Shown: piece after piece, positions 42,815 through 52,652 of the stretch
How the letters are laid out: each line of letters starts with the position of its first letter
Numbering within the stretch: position 1 is the first letter of the stretch
Assembly: GCF_042676605.1 (NCBI RefSeq)
Contig: NZ_JBHTHQ010000012.1
Span: 153,363 to 217,362, forward strand
Reading direction: 5' to 3'
DNA length: 64,000 nucleotides
Origin: Alloscardovia venturai
GTDB lineage: Bacteria; Actinomycetota; Actinomycetes; Actinomycetales; Bifidobacteriaceae
Program-made: the position numbers and the translations under genes
Notes under the pieces: model-generated
Told to the model about the DNA's origin: nothing
The model's input: the letters and a program-made list of their open reading frames with translations, nothing else
The model's database searches: none

Positions 42815-45415
42815 ATGTGGCGAGTATTTAAATCAGATGCGTTGCGTATCGCAGTAAACCCAGTGGCTATGATCGTCACCATAGCTATCATGATTTTGCC
42901 CTCTGCTTATGCATGGCTCAATATCATTTCGAATTGGGACCCTTATGCGAATACATCGTCGCTGTCTATTGCCGTAGCAAATCTAGACCGCGGAGGATCT
43001 TCTGACATCACTGGTCCGGTCAACGTAGGCAAGCAGCTCACAAAGAAGCTTGAAACTAATCATCAGTTAGGCTGGAAATTTGTATCGTCGAGGCAGAAGG
43101 CGATAGATGGCGTCAAGTCGGGGAAATACTATGCTTCCATCGTCGTCAGTAATGACTTTTCGCAAAAGCTTATAGACATGGTAGTCAAAGGTTCAGATCA
43201 GCCTGAGCTTGAGTATTATGTGAATGAAAAACTTAATGCCGTCGCACCGAAAATCACAGACACGGGTGCTGCGACTTTAGATCAGCAGATTAATGCCACG
43301 TTCGTTGGAGTCGTAACAAAAACGGTTTCCGAAAAACTGAATGTCTCCACCGAGCAAGCAAAGAAACTCGTCGAAGGTGCTCATGCAGATGCTATCGTAA
43401 AGGTCGATAATGCTATCGACAATGTGACGCAGATGAAGGGCAAGCTAGAATCTGCCCGTAGTCAGCTCTCATCTGCAGCACGCACCATCGATGATGCTCA
43501 AAGCGCACTCTCTGCCACGCAAAACGTAGTAAACTCGGCAGCCTCTACGGCGAATCGAGCATCTCGTACAGCTCGCACAGCTGCTGGAGCCGCGCAGAAG
43601 TTTAATTCGTCTGCTGCACATACCTTGAGCGACTCGTCCGCGCAGATGTCGCTGCTCGGTGTCGAAGTAGGACAAGCAGGGACAGATATCTCGCGCAATC
43701 TAGGGAATGTATCCAACGATGTGGCAAACGTATCAGGACTTCTATCGGGTATTAACGCTCGGCACGATAGCACTATCTCACAGCTTCAGGGTGCGCTAGA
43801 CTCCACAGGTTTGCATGCCGGTGACGCTCTGTACGATAACTTAAACAGACAGATCCAAACGCTTCAAGCGGTAAATGACAAGCAACGCACAGCTACAGAC
43901 ACGTTTAACTCTCGCACTCAAAGTCAGCTCGCGACTGCTCAGAGTAATGCTGCTTCCCTCTCCTCAGCTCTTGGTTCTGCATCAGGCTCATCATCGAATG
44001 CCCTGAGCTCGGCTTCGAGCGCACTATCAGGACCTCTAGGGAACGCTACGACTTCTACTCTTAACTCAGCTGCCACTCTCTCACAAGCCGCAAGTACGTC
44101 GCTTACACAACTTGGTACATCACTTGCGCAGTCGCAGACTGTCCTCGGACAGCTCAAGTCTCTTCTTAACTCCAGCGTAGACACAATGAAAACGACAGAG
44201 AGTACTCTCGACTCTTTGATAAGTCAATTAAATTCTGTGCGGACAGATATGGCTGTGCTTGATTCTTCTCAACTCGTAGAAGCACTGCGTGGCACGAATA
44301 TCAATGCCACAGCACTCGGTGACTTCATGCAGTCTCCTGTAGAGCTTGAGCAAAAACGTGTATATCCAGTCGCAAACTATGGCTCCTCAGTCGCGCCGTT
44401 CTTTACAAATATCGCGATGTGGGTAGGCGGTTTTGTCCTCATCGCGGTGATGAAGATAGAGGTGGACCGCAAGCGAGCAGGCGGTGCACATGAGAAAGGA
44501 CGTATACGCGACCGCGAAGCATATCTAGGTCGTTGGCTCCTTTTTGTCATCATGGGCGCGTTCCAAGGTCTTATCGTCACGGTGGGGGACATCATCATCG
44601 GTATCCAGATGAAGCACCCGCTTGCCTTTGTCGTCGCAGGTATCATCATCAACATGGTGTATGTGAGCTTGATTTACGCGCTCGCGGCGACATTCAAGCA
44701 CATTGGTAAGGCGTTGGCAGTGATTCTCGTCATTATGCAGGTACCTGGTTCGTCGGGTACGTATCCTATTGAAATCATGCCTCCATTCTTCCGAGCTCTC
44801 GAGCCGTGGCTGCCGTTTACCTATGGTATCAACGCGATGCGCGAAACGATTGGTGGGTACTATGACGGTTACTATGCGAAAAACCTCGGATTTATGGCGT
44901 TAATTTTTGCCTTTGCTATGGTGCTGGGGCTGGTGGTGCGCCCGTATCTCTTGAATCTCAACGCTCTGTTTGACAGGCGTTTGGCTGAGACTGATTTGCT
45001 TGTAGGCGAGCGAGCGCAGGAAGACCACTCGAGATTCCGCTTAAGTTCTGTCATGCAAAGCTTTATGCGCCATGACGAATTTGGGCGTGACATTCGTCGT
45101 CGTGCTGCACGGTTTGCTGCATTGTACCCACGTATGGTGGCATGGGGCATCGCTGCTATCGTGGTCGTCCCGCTTGTGTTCCTCGTCTTGCTCTTTACTG
45201 TGGAGGCAAAGCTTGTCTTCCTCATGCTCTGGCTTATCTCGGTAGTTATCATCGACTTCTACCTCATCACGCTTGAATACCTGCGTGAGGTGTATGCCCG
45301 TGAACTTGGCATGAGTGAACTGTCAGAGTCGGCTTTGCGCGCTCAGGTATTGGAACGCTTGGCGCGCCGATGGAATCGCGAGCAGTCTGATGGAGAGGAG
45401 GATACACATGAGTAG
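42815..45415 (+). CDS. YhgE/Pip domain membrane protein 1
   Basis: This 866-residue protein has the YhgE/Pip and ABC-2 permease layout. A first helix (~18-38) is followed by the conserved extracellular start (AYAWLNIISNWDPYANTSSL, then IAVANLDRGG). A very long Ser/Ala/Thr-rich coiled region runs over ~200-500, and five membrane helices over ~535-720. Unusually, two additional helices follow after ~770. Related proteins serve as phage receptors or in type VII secretion (EsaA-like). AAAGGA precedes the ATG. The next gene of the same family overlaps by eight bases. Confidence 0.88.
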   Translation: MWRVFKSDALRIAVNPVAMIVTIAIMILPSAYAWLNIISNWDPYANTSSLSIAVANLDRGGSSDITGPVNVGKQLTKKLETNHQLGWKFVSSRQKAIDGVKSGKYYASIVVSNDFSQKLIDMVVKGSDQPELEYYVNEKLNAVAPKITDTGAATLDQQINATFVGVVTKTVSEKLNVSTEQAKKLVEGAHADAIVKVDNAIDNVTQMKGKLESARSQLSSAARTIDDAQSALSATQNVVNSAASTANRASRTARTAAGAAQKFNSSAAHTLSDSSAQMSLLGVEVGQAGTDISRNLGNVSNDVANVSGLLSGINARHDSTISQLQGALDSTGLHAGDALYDNLNRQIQTLQAVNDKQRTATDTFNSRTQSQLATAQSNAASLSSALGSASGSSSNALSSASSALSGPLGNATTSTLNSAATLSQAASTSLTQLGTSLAQSQTVLGQLKSLLNSSVDTMKTTESTLDSLISQLNSVRTDMAVLDSSQLVEALRGTNINATALGDFMQSPVELEQKRVYPVANYGSSVAPFFTNIAMWVGGFVLIAVMKIEVDRKRAGGAHEKGRIRDREAYLGRWLLFVIMGAFQGLIVTVGDIIIGIQMKHPLAFVVAGIIINMVYVSLIYALAATFKHIGKALAVILVIMQVPGSSGTYPIEIMPPFFRALEPWLPFTYGINAMRETIGGYYDGYYAKNLGFMALIFAFAMVLGLVVRPYLLNLNALFDRRLAETDLLVGERAQEDHSRFRLSSVMQSFMRHDEFGRDIRRRAARFAALYPRMVAWGIAAIVVVPLVFLVLLFTVEAKLVFLMLWLISVVIIDFYLITLEYLREVYARELGMSELSESALRAQVLERLARRWNREQSDGEEDTHE

Positions 45416-47750
45416 CGTGAGTAAAGTTAAAAAGCATAAGCAGTATCCTCTTAAGAACGTCCTGAAGATTTACCTCTACGACATTCGTCACTTGACTCAA
45501 AACGTCATCGGCATCGTCGTACTTATGGGACTCGTTATCGTTCCGTCTATGTATGCGTGGTTTAACATCGCTGCAAGCTGGGATCCATATGGCTCTACAA
45601 GTCAGCTCAAAGTTGCCGTTGCAAATGAAGATGCCGGATACACGTCAGACCTCGTCTCAATTCCTATCAATGTAGGCAATACTGTGGAATCCACGCTGCG
45701 CAAGTCCGATAAGCTCGACTGGCAGTTTACTTCGCGTGACAAAGCGGTTGACGGCGTGTACTCAGGGAAATATTACGCGGCTATCGTCATTCCCAAGAAT
45801 TTCTCTGCAAAGATGATGACTCTCTTCTCGTCGGCGACAAGCCAAGCGAAGATACAGTATTACATCAACGAAAAGTCGAATGCGATTGCGCCGAAGATTA
45901 CGGAAAAAGCAGCTGATACAGTTGTCACTCAAGTGTCGAGTGCTTTCTCGGAAACGATTGCGACTGTTGCGTTAGATTTGGCAGGGCACGTTAGTGACTT
46001 TGCTACATCGGATAAGGGTACGGAGTACGTTAATACTGCTGTCAAACGGCTTAATTCAGTGGCGGATGATTTGGATGCTACTGGTCGCCAGCTTAATTCT
46101 TATGCTGAGCTTCTCTCTGCTGCTTCGGGTCTCGCCAATTCTGCGCAAAATATCGTGTCAACGGCGACGTCCGGTACGAGTGATGTTCGCGGTGAATTGA
46201 CTGACACTATGAAGAATGTGAAATCTCTCGTGAGCGCCGCACATAGTTCTGCTGGCTCAGTGACAGCGGCGTTGAGTGCAGCGGGGAAGTCGCTTGATTC
46301 TGTGTCTTCTCAGCTTGACTCGATGACGTCAAACGTGTCTTCCCCTATGGCTGATATCGAACAGCGGGCATCTACGCTAGGAGGCAATATCAGCTCTTCC
46401 GCGCAAGGATACGCGAATGTAGCTCGTGCATTGCAGTCTGTGAAATCTGATGTAGATAGTTCTACTGCGTTGAGTCCTACCGTACAGTCGCGCGTATCAG
46501 GGAAATTAGACGCACAAATCAATGAACTCAATGCTCTTTCATCTGATGTAAGTCAGATAGGGCAGCACATTTCTCAAGCTGTGAGCGATGCCCAAACAGC
46601 CCAGCAGAACATCTCTCAAGAGAAGGCGTCGCTGAAGAACCAGATTGATGCTGCAAAGAAAAGTCTGACTTCTGTAAAGTCGGATTACGAAACTTCTGTC
46701 AAACCAGAGATTTCACAGTTAAACACTCAGATGAATGCTACGGCTCAGCAGGCTGAAGCAGCTTCCAACTCTGTGCGAACTGTGCTCAATACTTTGCGTA
46801 GTTCTGGCAATAGTGCAGAAAATACGGTAAGCAGCGTGACCGCTGCGATGAAGGATACGCAAACCTCGCTCTCTGATACAGCATCATCCATGCGTGACCT
46901 CGCGCAAAAGCTTGCTCAGGGTGTGGGAGCTGGAACGTCGGCGGTATCGAAGCTGACAGGCAGAGACAAGGATGCGCTCACGCTTGCGGCAAAACTCTCA
47001 TCTCCGGTCAAACTCAAGCGTAATGCTATATACCCTATCGCAAATTATGGTTCGCAAATGGCGGCGTTCTACACTATCCTTGCGATTTGGGTGGGGAGCA
47101 TCTTCCTCGTGGCGATGATGAAAATTTCCATTTCCGATGAAGAGAAAGCTCACGTACTTGGACTTGGATCAGCGGACGGACTTGCAACGGCTGTAGGGGA
47201 AGGATTTAAGCCTGAGACCGCGGCAAATGCTGCGTCTTTGGGCATTGGTCTTGGTTCGGAGTACTGGGGACGATACTTGACATTCCTTACCGTGTCATTG
47301 CTCCAGTCAGGGCTGCTCGCCATGGGAGATATGTGGTACCTCAGGGTGCAGCATGTGAGTGTATGGCATTTCTTCTTCATTGCGTGGCTGGCAAGCATAG
47401 TCTTTTCCACCATCATGTATGCGCTTACTTTGGCGTTTGGAGCTGTGGGCAAGGCAATTGCCGTCATTATCATGGTGATGCAGATTGCGGGCTCTGGAGG
47501 CACATTCCCTGTGGAGCTTCTGCCACCGTTCTTCCAGCACGTATACCCAATGCTTCCATTCCCGTATGCGCTGACCGCAATGCATGCTGCAATTGCTGGC
47601 TCATACGGTATGGAGTACTGGCGCGCCATGGGGCAGCTGGCGCTATTCCTCGTGCCTGCGCTGCTCATCGGACTCTTGGTGGCTCGACCGCTCGCTCAGA
47701 GTAACTGGCTGATGGATCAGCTCTCTAAGACGGGGGTGTATGGGGAGTAG
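45408..47750 (+). CDS. YhgE/Pip domain membrane protein 2
   Basis: This 780-residue paralogue of the upstream protein has a first helix at ~28-48 and MYAWFNIAASWDPYGSTSQL. The extracellular coiled region is low-complexity and Ser/Ala/Gln-rich (~200-520), and six C-terminal helices include the conserved QIAGSGGTFPVELLPPFFQ. Unlike its neighbour it has no extra C-terminal helices. GGAGAGGAGG stands before the ATG, which overlaps the preceding stop, so the two are translationally coupled and may form a heteromeric complex. Confidence 0.88.
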   Translation: MSSVSKVKKHKQYPLKNVLKIYLYDIRHLTQNVIGIVVLMGLVIVPSMYAWFNIAASWDPYGSTSQLKVAVANEDAGYTSDLVSIPINVGNTVESTLRKSDKLDWQFTSRDKAVDGVYSGKYYAAIVIPKNFSAKMMTLFSSATSQAKIQYYINEKSNAIAPKITEKAADTVVTQVSSAFSETIATVALDLAGHVSDFATSDKGTEYVNTAVKRLNSVADDLDATGRQLNSYAELLSAASGLANSAQNIVSTATSGTSDVRGELTDTMKNVKSLVSAAHSSAGSVTAALSAAGKSLDSVSSQLDSMTSNVSSPMADIEQRASTLGGNISSSAQGYANVARALQSVKSDVDSSTALSPTVQSRVSGKLDAQINELNALSSDVSQIGQHISQAVSDAQTAQQNISQEKASLKNQIDAAKKSLTSVKSDYETSVKPEISQLNTQMNATAQQAEAASNSVRTVLNTLRSSGNSAENTVSSVTAAMKDTQTSLSDTASSMRDLAQKLAQGVGAGTSAVSKLTGRDKDALTLAAKLSSPVKLKRNAIYPIANYGSQMAAFYTILAIWVGSIFLVAMMKISISDEEKAHVLGLGSADGLATAVGEGFKPETAANAASLGIGLGSEYWGRYLTFLTVSLLQSGLLAMGDMWYLRVQHVSVWHFFFIAWLASIVFSTIMYALTLAFGAVGKAIAVIIMVMQIAGSGGTFPVELLPPFFQHVYPMLPFPYALTAMHAAIAGSYGMEYWRAMGQLALFLVPALLIGLLVARPLAQSNWLMDQLSKTGVYGE

Positions 47751-48111
47751 CGTATATTTGTGCTGTCGGTGCTAAACATGCTCTGTGTAGTGCGTGGCTT
47801 TGAATCGTTTGGAATGCCCGTATAACGCCAAGTAATGGTCAGAATTAATAAATGCATAAATTAGTAGGCGATATCTCGGCTGGAAATTCTTCCTGAGTAC
47901 GCTTCTGAAGTATCTTTGTGCTGCCGGGGATATTTCAGAATTTCAACAGAGTGTTCGTTCGTGTTTTGAAACAGAAACTGAAAATGAGCATGAATGTAGG
48001 GCGTGAAGGATGGCTAGCCTAAGGTTCCTGCATAACGATTGCCATGACGATTCGGAATCTTGTTTCTTTCGACAGTTAACACCGAAACGGTATCTTGCTA
48101 TTTAGCAAAAT
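47751..48111. other. gene-free region, possible degraded gene end
   Basis: Nothing clearly coding is present. A stop-bounded frame of about 48 codons ending at 48006 (containing YLCAAGDISEFQQSVRSCF) reads like the helical end of a small regulator, but has no start or ribosome site. It may be a remnant. No terminator is obvious for either flanking gene. Confidence 0.3.
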
Positions 48112-50184
48112 TTATTTGCTATTTGCGATGAATGTAGATAGCTCCTTCAACTTTTCTTGAAGTCTCTTATCTACTGCAAAAATCTTCATTCCATGCACAC
48201 CACGAGTCATAAGTACATTGAGCTGATTGCGCAAATTTTTCATAGAGAAATCTACGCGTTTGCCGTTTTCAAAATGACGTTTATCGGTTGCGTCCATGTA
48301 CTTCGACTTTGATGGGTCGAGCCTTACGCATTGGTTTTCTTCGTCCCAAGTAACAGAAGGTCCCAGAATTACTCCGACATAGTTCAAATCAAATCCCTGA
48401 ATAGAGTAAGTTGATCCAATCTCATTTTCATTATTAGGATCTTCAGCCCAGCAGAACTTTTGTTTTCGACGGCCGCGTTTCGTTTCCTTGCCCTTTGCCT
48501 GCTGATAGTTCCAAGGCTGAATAAAAGTATTCTCGGCATCTGAAGGAATGTCGAGCAGTGACTTGCAATATTCCCATTCACTATTACGCTCGTACATGAT
48601 GACGTTCCACTTGCCATTATTTTCGTCAGGTAAGTCCGGGCAATCTTTTGCACCTGCGAAGTCCCAATCGTACGTTGCAATAGTGCGAGATAAACCGCGG
48701 CTTAGTGCCTTATCAGTGTGGTCTTCGCGGTTGTTGAGCTCACGAATTGAGTTAAACAACTCAATTGGAGAGTCTGCAATCTCGATGGTGTAAGGCACAA
48801 AATCATTTTTCTTAGATGTGCGAGTATCAGTTGGAATCGGACCAAGCTCCTTGCCCGTGACGAACGCATTAATCCACTCGAGGATTTCAGGTGGAGCATC
48901 CATACGCATTTGATTTGTAAGTACAACATTGCTAAGCAAGTACTTCGAACCCTGAAGTTCAGCTTCGCGCTCGCCGTTTTCAATCTTTGCAGGGAAGAAT
49001 GCGTTCATGGTTGCTTCGTCCCACTGCTGGCGAGACTCGAGAATCTGAGCAGGGTCGAAGACTGCCACAACTACCCGTGCACGACGTGCAATATCGAAGA
49101 GCTGATTCTTGCCACTCCAACCCTGGTTACCATTGGTAAGGAGCAGATGCGCCTCATCAATGGTAACGATATCTGTTGGATTGATTGGTTTATTTGGATC
49201 AGCTCGCTTTGGGCTGTCGTCTTTCTTGCCGCTGTGCTCGTTAAGGAATCGAATAGACTTTGAAGCCAATTCTGGGTCGCGACCAAGGCGGTTGAGGATT
49301 TGCTTGTATATAGTTTCCTGCTGATCATGGTTAACGATGAAATGAGCGGTAAGTCCATTGTTAGAGTCATCAATATCAGTCAGAATCTTATTGAACATAT
49401 GGCTGAGAAGCACGGTCTTACCAGTACCTGCTGCACCTTGCACAAAGATGATATGAGGCTGATCTGAGTCAGATGCCAGTGCATCGCTGATTCGATTTAA
49501 GATTTCGTTTTCTGCTACAAGCTGCTCTCTAGTGAGAGTATGGAATGGGGATGCTTTAAAAACAGCGGAATCACGAATCAGGCCTTCAGCGGGGAACAGC
49601 TTGCTATCGCGAGAATGAAGTCCACGCCAAATCTGAGTGAAAATCTTATCGAACTCGTCAGCAGTGTAATAGTTACCCTGTGGGTTTCCTCGGCCGTTAA
49701 CGGTCTTTACGGAATCGGTACTAACAAGGTGCTGAATAAGTCGGTTTTCTACATCGAGAGTCAAGGATTTATTGAAATGCGGGTGACTGATAATTAGCTG
49801 TTTTACATTCTTAGACTTCTTGAAGTTGAGCCATTTTCTATCCTCATCGGCAAGATTCTTCTTTTCCTCGGACTTCACATCTGATACAACGTGCTGATTC
49901 GTACGGCTCTGAATACCATTAGTCTCGCCAACATAAACGGTGTATTGCTCGTAAATAGGGTGGTCGTAGTTCTTTGCTTTTTCTTTAGGGTCGTCGTGGA
50001 TGACATAGACCACAGGAAACTGGGTGAATTGCTCCTTGAGTTGCTCAGCAGTTTGCCCCTCAAGGTGTGAGAACTTCTCGTCGTCTGGCAAATCGCCGTT
50101 GATTGCATCGAGGAGGTCATCGTCGGTGGAGTATTCTTTATAAGGGACTTCGACGATATTCAACTGCTTCGAAGAAATGCTCAT
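48112..50184 (-). CDS. GIY-YIG/DUF2075 helicase-like protein
   Basis: This 690-residue protein fuses two modules. Residues ~55-190 carry a GIY-YIG-like nuclease part (VVYVIHDD then YTVYVGETN at 81-89). Residues ~240-690 form a DUF2075 P-loop domain: Walker A in VQGAAGTGKT (Lys256), Walker B TIDEAHLLL, a YSIQGFDLNYVGV segment and NVLMTRGVHGM with an arginine typical of SF1 helicase motif VI. I chose the ATG at 50184; TATACT lies 14 bases upstream, suggesting a leaderless or very short-leader mRNA. Such proteins occur in defence islands; a divergent ATPase gene is next door. Confidence 0.75.
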   Translation of the reverse strand: MSISSKQLNIVEVPYKEYSTDDDLLDAINGDLPDDEKFSHLEGQTAEQLKEQFTQFPVVYVIHDDPKEKAKNYDHPIYEQYTVYVGETNGIQSRTNQHVVSDVKSEEKKNLADEDRKWLNFKKSKNVKQLIISHPHFNKSLTLDVENRLIQHLVSTDSVKTVNGRGNPQGNYYTADEFDKIFTQIWRGLHSRDSKLFPAEGLIRDSAVFKASPFHTLTREQLVAENEILNRISDALASDSDQPHIIFVQGAAGTGKTVLLSHMFNKILTDIDDSNNGLTAHFIVNHDQQETIYKQILNRLGRDPELASKSIRFLNEHSGKKDDSPKRADPNKPINPTDIVTIDEAHLLLTNGNQGWSGKNQLFDIARRARVVVAVFDPAQILESRQQWDEATMNAFFPAKIENGEREAELQGSKYLLSNVVLTNQMRMDAPPEILEWINAFVTGKELGPIPTDTRTSKKNDFVPYTIEIADSPIELFNSIRELNNREDHTDKALSRGLSRTIATYDWDFAGAKDCPDLPDENNGKWNVIMYERNSEWEYCKSLLDIPSDAENTFIQPWNYQQAKGKETKRGRRKQKFCWAEDPNNENEIGSTYSIQGFDLNYVGVILGPSVTWDEENQCVRLDPSKSKYMDATDKRHFENGKRVDFSMKNLRNQLNVLMTRGVHGMKIFAVDKRLQEKLKELSTFIANSK

Positions 50185-50294
50185 AGAGTTGAGTATAGCG
50201 CGAGGGGCTACTGAGATTTGGGTTGGTAATACTACTGGCCTGAACATAAATGTGACTGACAGGCATGTACAGTAAGTGCAGAGGAGTACATAAA

Positions 50295-51752
50295 ATGCAT
50301 ATTTCTCGAATTCATTTAGTTAATTTTCGGTGCTTTGAAGACCAAGAATTTCAATTTAACCGTGGAATTAATTTTCTGGTTGGTAATAATAATTGCGGCA
50401 AAACAACAGTTCTCAGAGCGATTGAATTTATTCAGTTAGGTGGTGCAAAAGATCAAGTAATAAATCAAAATCATCAGGGTGAGGACGTTACGGTTGAAAT
50501 TGACTTTACTGGCGACAATCTTGGAGAATACGTCGTGGATAACGATGACTTGAAAAAGTATAAGAAATATTTGATAAATGATTCGACGTTCAGGATTCGT
50601 CGAAGCTCAGAAGAAACTTCTTGGGAGGATGATAAAGGGAAAGAAAAGAAAATAACAATAAAAAATGTAGCTTTTTGAAACCCTGAAACTGAAGTATTTG
50701 AAAATCCAACAGGAATTGATAAAACAATTTCTGCGTTATTTGACGCACAATTTGTTTATTCTGATCTTAATAATAATGATTATCAGGATTTGAAAAAGAC
50801 TAAGATTCTTGGAAAATTGTTGAGTGGTATAGCTTCCAGCTTTCAGAATTCAAAAGAATGGGAAGAATTTAAACAAGCACATAAGAATGCGTTCGGGGAA
50901 GAAGGCTTTAGAAAGACTCTTTCAGAACTGAAGGATCAAATATCTGGCATAATGGCAGAAGAATATGGAGATACAAAGGTTGACTTCCGATTCGATCTCC
51001 CCACAATTGAGAGCTTCTTCCAAGCTGGCAATATTTATCTTGAGGATAACGGCATAAGTACGATAGCTTCTGATAAGGGTACTGGTATGCAGCGCGCTCT
51101 AGCGCTTAGTTTGATTCAGGTATATGCGCAAAGGGTAAGTGATGCGACGAAAAAAGATAATAAACCGTTATTGTTCTTCCTCGACGAACCTGAGACATTT
51201 CTCCATCCAAAAGCACAAACAAAATTAATTGGCGCGTTAAGAAAGCTCTCAAAACAATCACAAATTTTTATTACTACGCATTCACCTTATCTATTGCGGA
51301 ATTTTAATGCGGATAATGATGTGTTAACGATTTTTAGTCGACGAGTTGGAGAACCAATTATAAAGAAGACCGCACAAATTAATATGTTCCCAGGGCTTAG
51401 TCCAACCTGGGGTGAAATTAACTATGTTGCTTTTGGAATTCCAAGCATTGAATTCCATATTGAATTGTTTGGTTATCTTCATCAAAGAGCATGGGGGGAT
51501 GTAGGTAAGTCCATTTCAAGCGTCGATGAGTGGTTTGCTCGAGAGGGTGCGCAAGAAGTAGATAGCCGACATACGAATAAACATGGAAAGTACACTGATA
51601 AGACGTGGCCATCCTATATTCGAAACTATTTTGACCATCCAGGGCCAGATCCAAAATTGGTTGATGGTATGGAGCGTAGACGTCCAACGATGGAGGAAGT
51701 TGAGTGCTCGATTAAATGGATGCTTAAGCTGAAAGAAAAGAAGGGATGGTAA
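50295..51752 (+). pseudogene. RecF/OLD-like AAA ATPase, interrupted by an in-frame TGA
   Basis: The gene has MHISRIHLVNFRCFEDQEF and Walker A GNNNCGKTT (Lys36). After codon 127 comes a TGA at 50676-50678, then the same frame continues open to 51752 with NPETEVFENPTG. It includes the ABC-like signature SDKGTGMQRALAL, Walker B FFLDEPETFLHP and the THSPYLL loop. The last ~110 residues (YIRNYFDHPG and a late SIKWML) resemble the tail of stand-alone AAA_15 ATPases; no TOPRIM domain is seen. A single base change (for example TGG to TGA) would explain the stop. GAGGAG precedes the ATG. Downstream starts near 50790 could give a truncated product. Confidence 0.75.
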
Positions 51753-51982
51753 TCAATCTGGATTCCGCTCATGGCGTTTAGTGTGGATTGCTTCTACGCT
51801 AAGCATTTCTTTAGATTCGCATACTGAATAAGTGATGCTTAGGTTAGATGAATGTAATTTCTTACCCTGCTACACTTATCCCATATAACACGTAGTCGTG
51901 TGAGAGATTGTTTTTACTACTTCGAGGGTGAATGAGCATAGTACAGGAAATACAGAGGAGCGTTACTAATTTTGGTGTGAGC

Positions 51983-52331
51983 ATGTCTGAAAACGCCACC
52001 TCGTCCGAGAGAAGTACCTCCTTCCACCCCAACTCGCTACGCCCAGACCCCGAAATTGCCGAGCTCGCCGAAGTCTCCGTGAGCACGGTTTCCTACACCT
52101 TCTCCGGCAAGCATAAGGTTGCCGCAGGCTATAAGTAGAAAATCCTCGACGTAGCGGCTCAGCTTGGCAATTCTCTCTCGATGTTGGTCTATGAAAACCG
52201 CGCTCGCAAGCACGTCATCGCAGTCTCTGCGCCTGTCCACTCGTGCTCCAGTTTTAAACGGTTACTCCGCATTCTTCTTCGCAGCCTTAAGCGCATTGTC
52301 CATCACGGATAACGTCCAGTTACCTGTCTAG
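51983..52331 (+). pseudogene. LacI-family regulator remnant
   Basis: A frame from the ATG at 51983 reads through a damaged LacI helix-turn-helix (IAELAEVSVSTVSYTFSGKHKVAAGYK). It hits a stop where the family continues, and then goes on in frame with KILDVAAQLGNSLSM, the usual LacI continuation. After a further frame change, YSAFFFAALSAL (the start of the sugar-binding domain) is visible up to a stop at 52331. The rest is deleted. Decay of an older regulator beside the present LacI gene suggests turnover of the sugar locus. Confidence 0.7.
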
Positions 52332-52536
52332 CTTGTATCTGAAGCTGGGCAGAAGTATCCACTGTGATTGAAACGAAAGGTGGTAAGTGAGTGGAGCATA
52401 AGGCTACTCGCTTAGCGCAGGGGTTTTTGAGTTGGGAAGCGCCCACTGGAAAGAAATCTAAAGAAGTCCGCGGCGTGTCTCAATTTGTGATTCGCGCCAC
52501 GCTGTGGGTATACTCGAACTGTTATTTCAGCACACA
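52332..52536. other. gene-free remainder upstream of the LacI gene
   Basis: These bases lie between the decayed regulator and the operator of the intact one. A frame from a GTG at 52391 encodes about 68 residues without recognisable features. I see no gene here; it may be further remnant DNA. Confidence 0.35.
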
Positions 52537-52558
52537 GAAGTGGGAACGGTCCCACTTC
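52537..52558. promoter_or_regulatory. operator 1, upstream of the LacI gene
   Basis: GAAGTGGGA-ACGG-TCCCACTTC has perfect 9-bp arms. The same core with other flanks precedes the hydantoinase gene, and a weaker copy precedes the second YhcH gene. It lies 95 bases upstream of the regulator start and is probably its autoregulatory site. Confidence 0.72.
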
Positions 52559-52652
52559 AAAGAATCAAGCAAAATGACAATGTTGCTGTTTTGCTGATGC
52601 ACGAAGCGGTAACGATTTCGCTCAATGAAGGCGCGAAGGGAGGAGAACTATT

